From Pseudomonadota bacterium (GTDB lineage: Bacteria; Pseudomonadota; Alphaproteobacteria; Rhizobiales; Beijerinckiaceae), in NCBI GenBank assembly GCA_021781815.1, contig JAJXWB010000018.1, positions 16,316 to 80,315 on the forward strand: a stretch of 64,000 nucleotides of DNA, written 5' to 3'. The notes beneath the pieces were generated by a model. The model had not been told where the DNA came from and searched no databases. It worked only from the letters and a program-made list of their open reading frames with translations. The translations under genes were made by a program, and so were the position numbers. Shown one piece after another: positions 18,425 through 29,398 of the stretch. The stretch's first letter is position 1. Every line of letters starts with the position of its first letter.

Positions 18425-19630
18425 ATGAACGTAGGGAAAATCATCGCATCGACGATTCTGGCCGCGATGGTCGGCGCGACGGCCGCCAGCGCAGAGCAGG
18501 GCGTACTGCGGGTTGGCGTCATTACGGACATGAGCGGCCAGTATGCGGATGGCAACGGCCAGGGCTCTGTCGTCGCGGCGCAAATGGCAGCCGAGGAGAT
18601 CGGCGGGACCGTGGCGGGCCGCAAGATCGAGATCATCTCCGGCGATCACCAGAACAAGCCGGATGTCGCGACCGGCGTCGTGCGCGACTGGATCGACAAC
18701 AAGCAGATCGACGTCGTGGCGGAAGGCGTCAATTCCGGCGTCGCGCTGGCGATCCAGAACCTCACGCGCGAGCGCAAGAAACTCTTTCTGATCTCCGGCG
18801 CCGGCTCGTCGGATCTCACAGGCAAGCAATGCTCGCCGACATCAGTGCAATGGACCTACGATACCTACGCCTCGTCCAATGCGACGGCGAAGGCGGTGGT
18901 CAAGCGCGGCGGCGATTCCTGGTACTTTCTGACTGCCGACTACGCCTTCGGTCATGCGCTCGAGCGCGATGCGAGCCGGGCGGTGATAGCCGCCGGCGGC
19001 AAGGTGATCGGCTCGGTCCGGCACCCTTTCAACACGCCGGACTTTTCGTCCTTTCTTCTGCAGGCGCAGGCAGCCAACCCGAAGATTCTGGCGCTCGCCA
19101 ATGCAGGCTCGGACTTCAGCCATGCCGTGGCGCAAGCCGACGAATTCGGCTTCCGCAACACCGGGATTCAGATCGTCGCCTTGCAGGTGACGCTGACCGA
19201 CGTGCCCGCGCTCGGCCTCGCGCATGCGCATGATCTGATGTTCACGGATTCCTTCTACTGGGATCGGACGCCCGAAACGCGCGCTTTCTCTCAGGAATTT
19301 TTCAAGCGCCGCGGCGCCATGCCGACGGCCTATCAGGCTGGCGTGAATTCGGCGCTTCGTCACTATTTCAAGGCGGTGGCGGCGACGAATTCGGTCGACC
19401 CGGAGACCGTGATCGCTCAGATGCGCAAGACGCCGGTCAACGATTTCTTCGCGCAAAACGGCAAGGTGCGCGAGGACGGGCGCATGGTGCACGACATGTA
19501 TCTCATGCGCATCAAGAAACCCGAGGAATCCAAGAGCAAGTGGGATCTCTATGAATATCTTGAAACCGTGCCGGGCGACGAGGCGTTCCGTCCACTGGCC
19601 GAAGGCGAGTGTCCCTTCGTGAAGAAATGA
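18425..19630 (+). CDS. Periplasmic substrate-binding protein, type I fold (LivJ/amide-urea family)
   Basis: The 401-residue protein has a cleavable signal peptide (positively charged MNVGKI, hydrophobic core, likely cut after ASA). The mature part follows type I periplasmic-binding proteins of branched-chain amino acid, amide and urea ABC importers: RVGVITDMSGQYADGNGQGS, then a region near LFLISGAGSSDLTGKQCSPT. No permease or ATPase genes are adjacent, so it is an orphan and the ligand cannot be assigned. The 97-bp leader contains two GAATATT direct repeats 10 bp apart near 18330, of unknown meaning. An in-frame start 13 codons upstream is less likely because it would precede the signal peptide. 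Confidence 0.85.
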   Translation: MNVGKIIASTILAAMVGATAASAEQGVLRVGVITDMSGQYADGNGQGSVVAAQMAAEEIGGTVAGRKIEIISGDHQNKPDVATGVVRDWIDNKQIDVVAEGVNSGVALAIQNLTRERKKLFLISGAGSSDLTGKQCSPTSVQWTYDTYASSNATAKAVVKRGGDSWYFLTADYAFGHALERDASRAVIAAGGKVIGSVRHPFNTPDFSSFLLQAQAANPKILALANAGSDFSHAVAQADEFGFRNTGIQIVALQVTLTDVPALGLAHAHDLMFTDSFYWDRTPETRAFSQEFFKRRGAMPTAYQAGVNSALRHYFKAVAATNSVDPETVIAQMRKTPVNDFFAQNGKVREDGRMVHDMYLMRIKKPEESKSKWDLYEYLETVPGDEAFRPLAEGECPFVKK

Positions 19631-19699
19631 GACTGCGCGGCCAATGGACGGCGACGCGGGCCTCTGGATGAAAGCCCGCGGCCCCGCTAAGAAGCGCGC

Positions 19700-20830
19700 A
19701 TGACTTCGACCGGCTCTTTTTCCTTCCGCCTCGCGGCAACCGACGGAGCCGCGCGCGTCGGATTCATATCCACGGGGCGGGGCGAAATCCGCACGCCGGC
19801 GTTCATGCCGGTCGGCACCGCCGCCACCGTCAAGGCCATGTACGCCGATCAGGTGCGCGAGACTGGCGCGGACGTCGTGCTCGGCAATGTCTACCACCTC
19901 ATGCTCAGGCCCGGCGCCGAACGTGTCGCCGAACTCGGCGGCCTGCACAGATTCATGAACTGGCCGCACACCATCCTCACCGACTCCGGCGGGTTTCAGG
20001 TCATGTCTCTCGCCAAGCTGCGCAAGCTCGACGAGAGCGGCGTCGTGTTTCAATCGCATCTCGATGGCTCGAAACACGTGCTGACGCCGGAGCGCTCCAT
20101 GCAGATCCAGGCGCTGCTCGGCTCCGACATCCAGATGCAGTTCGACGAATGCATTCGCCTTCCCGCGTCGCGTGAAGACGTCGAGCGCGCCATGCGCCTG
20201 TCGCTGCGCTGGGCCGAGCGCTCGCGCAAGGCGTTCGCCGAGCGGCCGGGAACGGCGATCTTCGGCATCGTGCAGGGGGGCGATGATCGCGCGCTTCGCA
20301 TCGAAAGCGCGCGCGCGCTGGCCGGTATGGATTTCGGCGGTCTCGCTGTCGGCGGCCTTGCGGTCGGCGAGCCGCAGGACGTGATGCTCGCGATGATCGA
20401 GACCGTCGAGCCGTATCTGCCGGCGGGCAAGCCGCGCTATCTCATGGGCGTCGGCACGCCCGACGACATTCTCGAATCAGTGGCGCGCGGCATCGACATG
20501 TTCGATTGCGTCATGCCAACGCGGGCAGGGCGGCACGGCCTCGCCTATACGCGCCACGGCCGCGTCAATCTCAAGAACGCGCGCCACGCCAGCGATCCGC
20601 GACCGCTCGATCCGGACTCGACCTGTCCGGCGGCGCGCGATTATTCGCGCGCCTATCTGCATCATCTCGTCAAGTCGGGCGAGATCCTCGCGATGATGTT
20701 GCTGACCTGGAACAATCTCGCCTATTACCAGGATCTGATGGCGGGCGCGCGAAGAGCCATTGCCGAGCGGCGGTTTGCCGGGTTCAAGGCGCAGGCGCAG
20801 GAGCGCTGGGCGCAGGGCGAGGCAGCCTGA
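19700..20830 (+). CDS. tgt: Queuine tRNA-ribosyltransferase (tRNA-guanine transglycosylase), variant zinc site
   Basis: Exchanges guanine-34 for preQ1 in GUN-anticodon tRNAs. The 376-residue TIM-barrel protein has [11 protein letters not shown] with Asp95, [14 protein letters not shown], and the nucleophile Asp269 in MFDCVMPTR. The zinc site normally reads C-x-C-x2-C plus a later His. Here those positions are Ser307, Cys309, Ala312 and Asn338 ([14 protein letters not shown] and [11 protein letters not shown]), so only one usual ligand remains. The rest is full length and well conserved, which argues for a functional variant rather than decay. The 69-bp gap after the binding protein holds no visible promoter. 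Confidence 0.94.
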   Translation: MTSTGSFSFRLAATDGAARVGFISTGRGEIRTPAFMPVGTAATVKAMYADQVRETGADVVLGNVYHLMLRPGAERVAELGGLHRFMNWPHTILTDSGGFQVMSLAKLRKLDESGVVFQSHLDGSKHVLTPERSMQIQALLGSDIQMQFDECIRLPASREDVERAMRLSLRWAERSRKAFAERPGTAIFGIVQGGDDRALRIESARALAGMDFGGLAVGGLAVGEPQDVMLAMIETVEPYLPAGKPRYLMGVGTPDDILESVARGIDMFDCVMPTRAGRHGLAYTRHGRVNLKNARHASDPRPLDPDSTCPAARDYSRAYLHHLVKSGEILAMMLLTWNNLAYYQDLMAGARRAIAERRFAGFKAQAQERWAQGEAA

Positions 20831-21016
20831 CCGCAGGAAATTTGCAGTCCCTGCCGCGCGCCCTCGCGGCGGAGATCAGTCGAACGAGCCGGGTCGAGAA
20901 AGAAAAGCGGGGTCGAAACAGAAAAGAGCGGGGCAGCCATCGCTGCTCCCGCCCTTCATGACGCCCTTTGTCCTGACCGGTGCTCCCGCCTGGCCCTGAG
21001 GGCTCTGAACAACGCA

Positions 21017-21033
21017 GTAACGAAATTCGTTAC
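21017..21033. promoter_or_regulatory. Palindromic operator-like site
   Basis: GTAACGAAATTCGTTAC: perfect 8-bp arms around a single base. Such symmetry is typical of a binding site for a dimeric helix-turn-helix regulator. No regulator gene lies beside it and the controlled gene is unknown; proS starts 320 bp downstream. Confidence 0.4.
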
Positions 21034-21236
21034 GCATCGCGCGGAATACCAGCGTCCTCCCTCGACTTGGACTGCGGCGTCGCCAGCGAACTGGCGACGG
21101 CCCTTGCGGTAAGGCAGTGCAAGTTAGAACAAGTGCGGCCTGTTGTCACTGGCGCGGCTATGCATATTGTTCAAAAAAACATCCCGCAGCGCACAATTAA
21201 GTCTTTGCGGCGCACAATAACGAAAGATCCTTCACC

Positions 21237-21288
21237 AGCGAACCCGCCAATGACGGGCGGGTGGGGGCGGCGGGTTCGCTTGTATTTT
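21237..21288 (+). terminator. Hairpin with T-rich tail in the proS leader
   Basis: AGCGAACCCGCC (21237-21248) pairs perfectly with GGCGGGTTCGCT (21269-21280), leaving a 20-base G-rich loop, and is followed by TGTATTTT. It could be an imperfect terminator for a leader transcript or an attenuator ahead of proS, whose ATG lies 73 bases on. The long loop makes a classical terminator less certain. Confidence 0.35.
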
Positions 21289-21352
21289 CCGAAGGCATGC
21301 GTTTCAAGTGACGCAAACCCGCGCCGCAACACAGATTCGAGACGCCCGCGAC

Positions 21353-22675
21353 ATGCGCCTTTCCCGTTATTTTCTGCCCATCCTCCGCGAAACGCCCAAA
21401 GAGGCCGAGATCGTCTCGCACCGGCTGATGCTCAGGGCCGGCATGATCCGGCAGGAATCGGCCGGCATTTACGCCTGGCTGCCGCTCGGCCTGCGCGTGC
21501 TCAACAAGATCAACGCCATCGTCCGCGAGGAGCAAAACCGCGCCGGCGCGGTCGAACTGCTGATGCCGACAATCCAGTCGGCGGACCTCTGGCGCGAATC
21601 CGGCCGTTACGACGACTACGGCAAGGAGATGCTGCGCATAAAGGACCGGCACGAGCGCGATATGCTGTTCGGACCGACCAACGAGGAGATGATTACGGAG
21701 ATCTTTCGCGCTTACGTGCGTTCCTACAAGGATCTCCCTCTCAATCTCTACCACATCCAATGGAAGTTTCGCGACGAGGTGCGCCCGCGTTTCGGCGTGA
21801 TGCGCGGTCGCGAATTCCTGATGAAGGACGCCTATTCCTTCGACCTCGACGAGGCCGGGGCGCGCCATTCGTACAACAGGATGTTCACGGCCTATTTGCG
21901 CACCTTCGCCCGCCTCGGCCTCAGGGCGATCCCGATGCGCGCCGACACCGGCCCGATTGGCGGCGACCTTTCTCACGAGTTCATCGTGCTTGCCTCGACC
22001 GGCGAGAGCCAGGTGTTCTGCCACAAGGATTTCCTCGATTACGAGGTTCCGCCCGCCGACATCGACTTCGATGACGCTTCGGTCATGCAGGGGGTGTTCG
22101 ACACATGGACCGGCCGTTACGCCGCCACCGAGGAAATGCACGACAAGGCCGCCTTCGAGGGATTGCCGGCCGATGCGCAGGTTTCTGCGCGCGGAATCGA
22201 AGTTGGCCATATTTTCTACTTCGGAACCAAGTATTCCGGGCCGATGAAGGCCGTCGTCAACGGCCCGGACGGCAAGGAGACACCCGTACAGATGGGCTCG
22301 TATGGCATCGGCCCCTCGCGTCTGGTGGCAGCGATCATCGAGGCGAGCCACGATGACAACGGCATCGTCTGGCCGGATTCGGTCGCTCCCTTCCACGTCG
22401 GACTGGCGAATCTCAAGGTCGGGGATGCCGGGACGGACGCCGCCTGCGCCGATCTCTACGCAAGGCTCGAACAGGCGGGCGTCGATGTCCTGTACGACGA
22501 CCGGGACGAGCGCCCTGGCGCGAAATTCGCCACGCTCGATCTGATTGGCCTGCCCTGGCAGGTCATCGTTGGCCCGAAGGGGCTGGCTGACGGCAAGGTC
22601 GAGGTCAAGCGCCGCCGGACCGGCGAGCGCGAGATGCTGTCGCCGGACGATGCCGTGCGGAAGATTGCGGGATGA
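21353..22675 (+). CDS. proS: Prolyl-tRNA synthetase (short alphaproteobacterial type)
   Basis: Charges tRNA-Pro. The 440-residue class II synthetase begins [20 protein letters not shown]. Motif 1 lies around [17 protein letters not shown], motif 2 is [19 protein letters not shown], and motif 3 lies around [16 protein letters not shown]. The large editing insertion of the E. coli enzyme (about 570 residues) is absent, and the anticodon-binding domain follows directly. This is the usual alphaproteobacterial form. The ATG at 21353 fits family starts; a GTG 15 codons upstream would add residues unlike the family. Confidence 0.96.
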   Translation: MRLSRYFLPILRETPKEAEIVSHRLMLRAGMIRQESAGIYAWLPLGLRVLNKINAIVREEQNRAGAVELLMPTIQSADLWRESGRYDDYGKEMLRIKDRHERDMLFGPTNEEMITEIFRAYVRSYKDLPLNLYHIQWKFRDEVRPRFGVMRGREFLMKDAYSFDLDEAGARHSYNRMFTAYLRTFARLGLRAIPMRADTGPIGGDLSHEFIVLASTGESQVFCHKDFLDYEVPPADIDFDDASVMQGVFDTWTGRYAATEEMHDKAAFEGLPADAQVSARGIEVGHIFYFGTKYSGPMKAVVNGPDGKETPVQMGSYGIGPSRLVAAIIEASHDDNGIVWPDSVAPFHVGLANLKVGDAGTDAACADLYARLEQAGVDVLYDDRDERPGAKFATLDLIGLPWQVIVGPKGLADGKVEVKRRRTGEREMLSPDDAVRKIAG

Positions 22676-22742
22676 AGGCGATTTCCCGTCGTGTCCGGGT
22701 TTGTCTCAACCATCCGCGCTGTCGGGCGGCGGGGCATGACGA

Positions 22743-24053
22743 ATGATCAAGATGATGGCCGCTCCCGACACCGCAACGCCCACGCGCACGAAACCCTTCG
22801 CGCCGTTCGAGTGGACGCTGGCGCTGCGCTATCTGCGCGCCAGGCGCGCGCGCGGCTTCGTTTCGGTCATTGCCGGATTTTCGTTCGCCGGCATCATGCT
22901 TGGGGTCGCCACGCTGATCGTCGTCATGAGCGTCATGAACGGCTTCCACAAGGAGTTGCTCGACAAGATCGTCGGCATCAACGGCCATATTTTCGTGCAG
23001 GCGGCGGATGCGCCGATGACTGATTATGCGGCCATGGTCGCGCGCATCCGAAAGGTGAAGGGCGTGACCTTGGCGCTGCCGATGATCGAGGGCGCGGCCG
23101 GCGTGTCCTCGCCCTACGCGCAGACCGGCGCGCTCGTGCGCGGCGTGAGCGGGGACGATCTGAAGAAGCTGCCCGGCGTCGCGGGCAATGTCAGGCTCGG
23201 CACGCTCGAGGGTTTCGACCTCGTCGACGAGACGCATCCCGCCGGCGTCGCCATCGGACAGCGTATGGCCGACAAACTGAGCGTGCGGATCGGCGACAAG
23301 GTGAGCGTCCTGACAGCGCGCGGCGCGCAGACGCCGTTCGGCGTCGCGCCGCGCATCAAATCCTATCCGGTGCGCGCGATTTTCTCGATGGGCATGGCCG
23401 AGTTCGACGGGGTGTTCGTCTATATGCCGCTGCAGGAGGCGCAGGCCTTCTTCAATCGGGACGGCGAAGCCTCGGTCATCGAGGTTTTCGTCGACGATCC
23501 CGACCACATCGACGATATACGCCCGCGTATCGAGGCGGCGGCGGAGCGTCCGGTCATCATGACGGACTGGCGGCAGGCGAACGAAACCTTTTTCAACGCG
23601 CTCAAGGTCGAACGCAACGTGATGTTCATCATCCTGACGCTGATCGTGCTGGTGGCCGCGCTCAACATCATTTCAGGCCTGATCATGCTCGTGCGCGACA
23701 AGGCGCACGACATCGCGATTCTGCGCACGATGGGCGCCACCCGATATTCCGTCATGCGTGTTTTCCTCATCACGGGCACGTCGATCGGCGTCGCCGGCGC
23801 CGCCGCAGGCTGCGTGCTCGGCCTGTTGCTCGCGACCAATCTCGAGGCGATCCGCGCGCTTCTCAACCGCCTTCTGCACGCCGACCTGTTTCCTGCCGAG
23901 ATCTATTTCCTGTCGCGTCTGCCCTCGGTCGTCGATCCGCGCGAGGTCGCTCTGGTCCTGGTCATGACTCTCGTTCTCTCGGTTCTGGCGAGCCTGTATC
24001 CAGCCTGGCGCGCCGCCAGCCTCGACCCCGTCGAGGCGCTGCGCTACGAATGA
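22743..24053 (+). CDS. lolC: Lipoprotein-releasing ABC transporter permease, LolC/LolE family
   Basis: Inner-membrane permease of the LolCDE complex that hands outer-membrane lipoproteins to LolA. The 436 residues show the amphipathic start [20 protein letters not shown], a first membrane helix, a large periplasmic domain with conserved [12 protein letters not shown], and three C-terminal helices of the FtsX type ([20 protein letters not shown]). A single LolC/E-type gene next to lolD suggests a homodimeric (LolF-like) permease, but a second copy elsewhere cannot be excluded. Confidence 0.92.
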   Translation: MIKMMAAPDTATPTRTKPFAPFEWTLALRYLRARRARGFVSVIAGFSFAGIMLGVATLIVVMSVMNGFHKELLDKIVGINGHIFVQAADAPMTDYAAMVARIRKVKGVTLALPMIEGAAGVSSPYAQTGALVRGVSGDDLKKLPGVAGNVRLGTLEGFDLVDETHPAGVAIGQRMADKLSVRIGDKVSVLTARGAQTPFGVAPRIKSYPVRAIFSMGMAEFDGVFVYMPLQEAQAFFNRDGEASVIEVFVDDPDHIDDIRPRIEAAAERPVIMTDWRQANETFFNALKVERNVMFIILTLIVLVAALNIISGLIMLVRDKAHDIAILRTMGATRYSVMRVFLITGTSIGVAGAAAGCVLGLLLATNLEAIRALLNRLLHADLFPAEIYFLSRLPSVVDPREVALVLVMTLVLSVLASLYPAWRAASLDPVEALRYE

Positions 24054-24063
24054 CGAGGATCGC

Positions 24064-24747
24064 ATGAAGGTCGACGCGCTTCGTCTGATCGGCGTTCAGC
24101 GCCGGTATTTGCAAGGCGACACTCCGCTGGAGATCCTGCGTGGAGCGGAGCTGGCGTTGCGGCCGGGCGAGGCGGTGGCGCTGACCGCGCCTTCGGGGGC
24201 CGGCAAGTCGACCCTGCTGCATGTCGCAGGCCTGCTTGAGCGCCCGGACGCCGGCGACGTTATCGTCAGGGGCGCTTCGACATCGGCCATGTCCGATGAC
24301 GGCCGCACCGCGCTGCGCCGCTCCTCGATTGGCTTCGTTTATCAGTTCCATCACCTGCTGCCTGAGTTCACCGCGCGTGAAAACGTGATGATGCCGCAGA
24401 TGATCCGGGGCCTGGACAAGCGCGAAGCGGGACGTCGCGCCGACGAATTGCTCGCCTATCTCGGTCTCGGCGCGCGCGAGGCGCATCGGCCGGCCGAGCT
24501 TTCGGGCGGCGAGCAGCAGCGGGTCGCGATCGCGCGGGCGGTGGCGAATGCGCCGCACGTCCTGCTCGCTGACGAGCCGACCGGAAACCTCGATCCGCGC
24601 ACGGCCGATCACGTATTCGAGACTTTGATGGCGCTGGTGCGCGCAACCGGGCTGGCGGCGCTGGTCGCTACGCACAATTTCGATCTGGCCCAGCGCATGG
24701 ATCGACGCATCACGCTGCGCGACGGACTGATCGTCGAAACGAAGTAA
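24064..24747 (+). CDS. lolD: Lipoprotein-releasing ABC transporter ATPase LolD
   Basis: ATPase partner of the permease encoded 10 bp upstream. The 227-residue protein has Walker [13 protein letters not shown], signature [14 protein letters not shown], Walker [12 protein letters not shown] and the H-loop ATHNFD, in the arrangement of the LolD/MacB type. It converges tail to tail with the PilZ gene, 5 bp apart. Confidence 0.94.
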   Translation: MKVDALRLIGVQRRYLQGDTPLEILRGAELALRPGEAVALTAPSGAGKSTLLHVAGLLERPDAGDVIVRGASTSAMSDDGRTALRRSSIGFVYQFHHLLPEFTARENVMMPQMIRGLDKREAGRRADELLAYLGLGAREAHRPAELSGGEQQRVAIARAVANAPHVLLADEPTGNLDPRTADHVFETLMALVRATGLAALVATHNFDLAQRMDRRITLRDGLIVETK

Positions 24748-24752
24748 GACGG

Positions 24753-25139
24753 CTATTCTTCGCCGCCGAGCTGCGCCACGCGCTGCCTGAGCTCCAGAAT
24801 TTGCGCCTTCAGCCTCGTATTTTCCTTCATCAGGCGATCGCTGCGCTCGGCTTCGTTCTCGCCGTCGTCAGGCGTCGACCGCGCGGCCTGGCCATCAAGA
24901 AACTCGATGCCCACCAGCCCGTCGCCGCGCCAGACGATCCGGGCGCGGTAAAGGCGCCCCTTGTGCGGAAGGTCCAGATTGAATTCGGTCGGCAGCGCCA
25001 TGCTGTCCGCGATCTCCAGCCGTGCGCCCGCCGATGAAAAGTTCCTGATGATGCAATCGCAGGTCGATGCGCCGTTGTTGAAGATCACACGGGCGCCAAG
25101 CAGGCTGCGAATACGTTCGTTTTTCCGACTTTCGGGCAT
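24753..25139 (-). CDS. PilZ-domain protein with C-terminal coiled coil
   Basis: A 128-residue protein. Residues 4-85 form a PilZ domain: RKNERIRSLLGARVIF carries the R-x3-R element that binds cyclic di-GMP, and RNFSSAGARLEI fits the second motif (D/N-x-S-x2-G). The last 35 residues (SDRLMKENTRLKAQILELRQ) predict a coiled coil. The start at 25139 matches the usual N-terminus; an in-frame start 11 codons upstream is possible. Function could be c-di-GMP-dependent control of motility, polysaccharide or cell cycle; nothing nearby narrows it. Confidence 0.85.
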   Translation of the reverse strand: MPESRKNERIRSLLGARVIFNNGASTCDCIIRNFSSAGARLEIADSMALPTEFNLDLPHKGRLYRARIVWRGDGLVGIEFLDGQAARSTPDDGENEAERSDRLMKENTRLKAQILELRQRVAQLGGEE

Positions 25140-25436
25140 CGTCCAATCCGCGCTTGAAGATCGACAATACATCGATCAGCGTTAATGCTTGGTATCGTTG
25201 GCGCGCGCCGTGCGAGTTTGAAAAATCGCGCCTTGCGCGTGCGTGGCCGCAGACGCGGGATCGTTGTGCAGCTCAAGGCCGTGCGCTAACATGTCTTGTC
25301 ACTTTTTGAACATTGCTGTTCGATGTGACAGGCTCCGGCGCTTGCCCCCCAATTGAGCGCCGGGGCCTTGTTCACCGGATTTTCCCAGCGACATCCGCCG
25401 GCGCCGCACACATGGACGCCTAATTTCCCATGCGTG
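25140..25436. other. Hairpin-rich intergenic stretch between the PilZ gene and the SOS promoter
   Basis: Contains the PilZ gene promoter region and two structured elements. One is a nested inverted repeat, TGTCAC (25297) to GTGACA (25330), with GAAC-N6-GTTC inside it. The other is a 12-bp hairpin with one wobble, GGCTCCGGCGCT (25331) with AGCGCCGGGGCC (25356), followed by TTGTTC. No coding frame is convincing. A small RNA is possible but unproven. Confidence 0.35.
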
Positions 25437-25464
25437 TAGACAGAACAAAAAAAGAACATATAAT
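25437..25464 (+). promoter_or_regulatory. SOS promoter: LexA box embedded between -35 and -10
   Basis: -35 TAGACA (25437-25442), then GAACAAAAAAAGAAC (25443-25457), one A, then a perfect -10 TATAAT (25459-25464), giving a 16-bp spacer. The box is an exact GAAC-N7-GAAC, the known alphaproteobacterial LexA site. Bound LexA would block RNA polymerase completely. The lexA promoter in this window has the same layout base for base. Predicted transcription starts near 25471. Confidence 0.88.
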
Positions 25465-25490
25465 GATCAGGCGAGAACGTGGGGGCGAAC

Positions 25491-25589
25491 ATGGTGCGGG
25501 CTGCTCTGGGTGAAATGATGGAATTGCTTGCGATCGGCCTCTTCCTAGTCGGCGTCGGCATGATAGGCGCAGCGCTCCATCTGGGGTGA
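25491..25589 (+). CDS. SOS-controlled 32-residue hydrophobic micropeptide (predicted)
   Basis: ATG at 25491, stop TGA at 25587-25589, with GGGGG 5 bases before the start and only about 20 nt of predicted 5' leader. The peptide begins MVRAALGEMM and continues ELLAIGLFLVGVGMIGAALH, which predicts one membrane-spanning helix with a short, mildly charged N-terminus. It is the first frame after a strong LexA-boxed promoter. Known analogues by concept are Caulobacter SidA (29 residues, SOS-induced, inhibits division via FtsW/FtsN) and E. coli TisB (29 residues, SOS-induced membrane toxin). I claim no homology. It could also be a leader peptide for dnaE, which starts 97 bp after its stop. Confidence 0.6.
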   Translation: MVRAALGEMMELLAIGLFLVGVGMIGAALHLG

Positions 25590-25664
25590 CTGCGCCTCCT
25601 CGGCGCTTGTCCAGCGGTCGCAATCAACGGACCTTCAGTCGGACGCCGACTCTGCTTAGAGTCA

Positions 25665-25678
25665 TCCGGAGCTCCGGA
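25665..25678. promoter_or_regulatory. Perfect palindrome over the dnaE ribosome-binding site
   Basis: TCCGGAGCTCCGGA, 14-bp perfect palindrome. Its right half supplies GGAG, the probable Shine-Dalgarno for the TTG start at 25687. As RNA it could fold or pair and limit dnaE translation, or it could be a protein-binding site. Chance is also possible in GC-rich DNA. Confidence 0.3.
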
Positions 25679-25686
25679 GATCGGCC

Positions 25687-29157
<3,471 letters not shown>

Positions 29158-29275
29158 TTGTGCGGGGCAGCCATGATCGCGCAGGTCATTGGCTAACCCG
29201 GCGTCACGGCGATACGCTAGTCCGGCGCGGACGACAGAAACCGCGGACGGGAGCGAACATGCGGTGTGCAATCGT

Positions 29276-29363
29276 GTCATTCCCGACGCGCAAGGCGCGA
29301 TCGGGAATCCAGAGGCGGACGACGAACGCCACGAAGCTGGATTCCCGCTTTCGTGGGAATGAC
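29276..29363. repeat. REP-like paired palindrome
   Basis: An 88-bp imperfect inverted repeat bounded by GTCATTCCC and GGGAATGAC. Inside are two hairpins: ATTCCCGA/TCGGGAAT at 29279-29308 and ATTCCC/GGGAAT at 29341-29360, plus CGGGAATCCAG facing CTGGATTCCCG. This is the look of proteobacterial REP doublets that sit at gene ends. A related single hairpin lies at 55421-55442. Confidence 0.7.
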
Positions 29364-29398
29364 AGGCCGAAAGCAGTTTGGGTCTCGCGGTCCGGCCG

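Larger units (their letters stand above)
20831..21352 (+). other. Gene-free leader region upstream of proS
   Basis: About 520 bp with no convincing coding frame. It holds a 17-bp palindrome (21017-21033), a perfect 9-bp hairpin with a CGAA loop (21078-21099), two GCGCACAAT direct repeats near 21189 and 21209, and a long hairpin (21237-21280) just before proS. The downstream part is more AT-rich than the surrounding genes, which suits a promoter region. Confidence 0.5.

Noticed and set aside
21078..21099. Intrinsic terminator of tgt
   Set aside because: The stem is perfect, but it has no T-tail and lies about 250 bp after the tgt stop.
25308..25321. GAAC-N6-GTTC as a LexA box
   Set aside because: Inverted orientation and wrong spacing for the alphaproteobacterial site, which is the direct repeat GAAC-N7-GAAC; no promoter elements fit around it.
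25475..25490. Second GAAC-N8-GAAC just before the micropeptide start
   Set aside because: Spacing is 8 rather than 7, so it does not match the consensus; probably chance.
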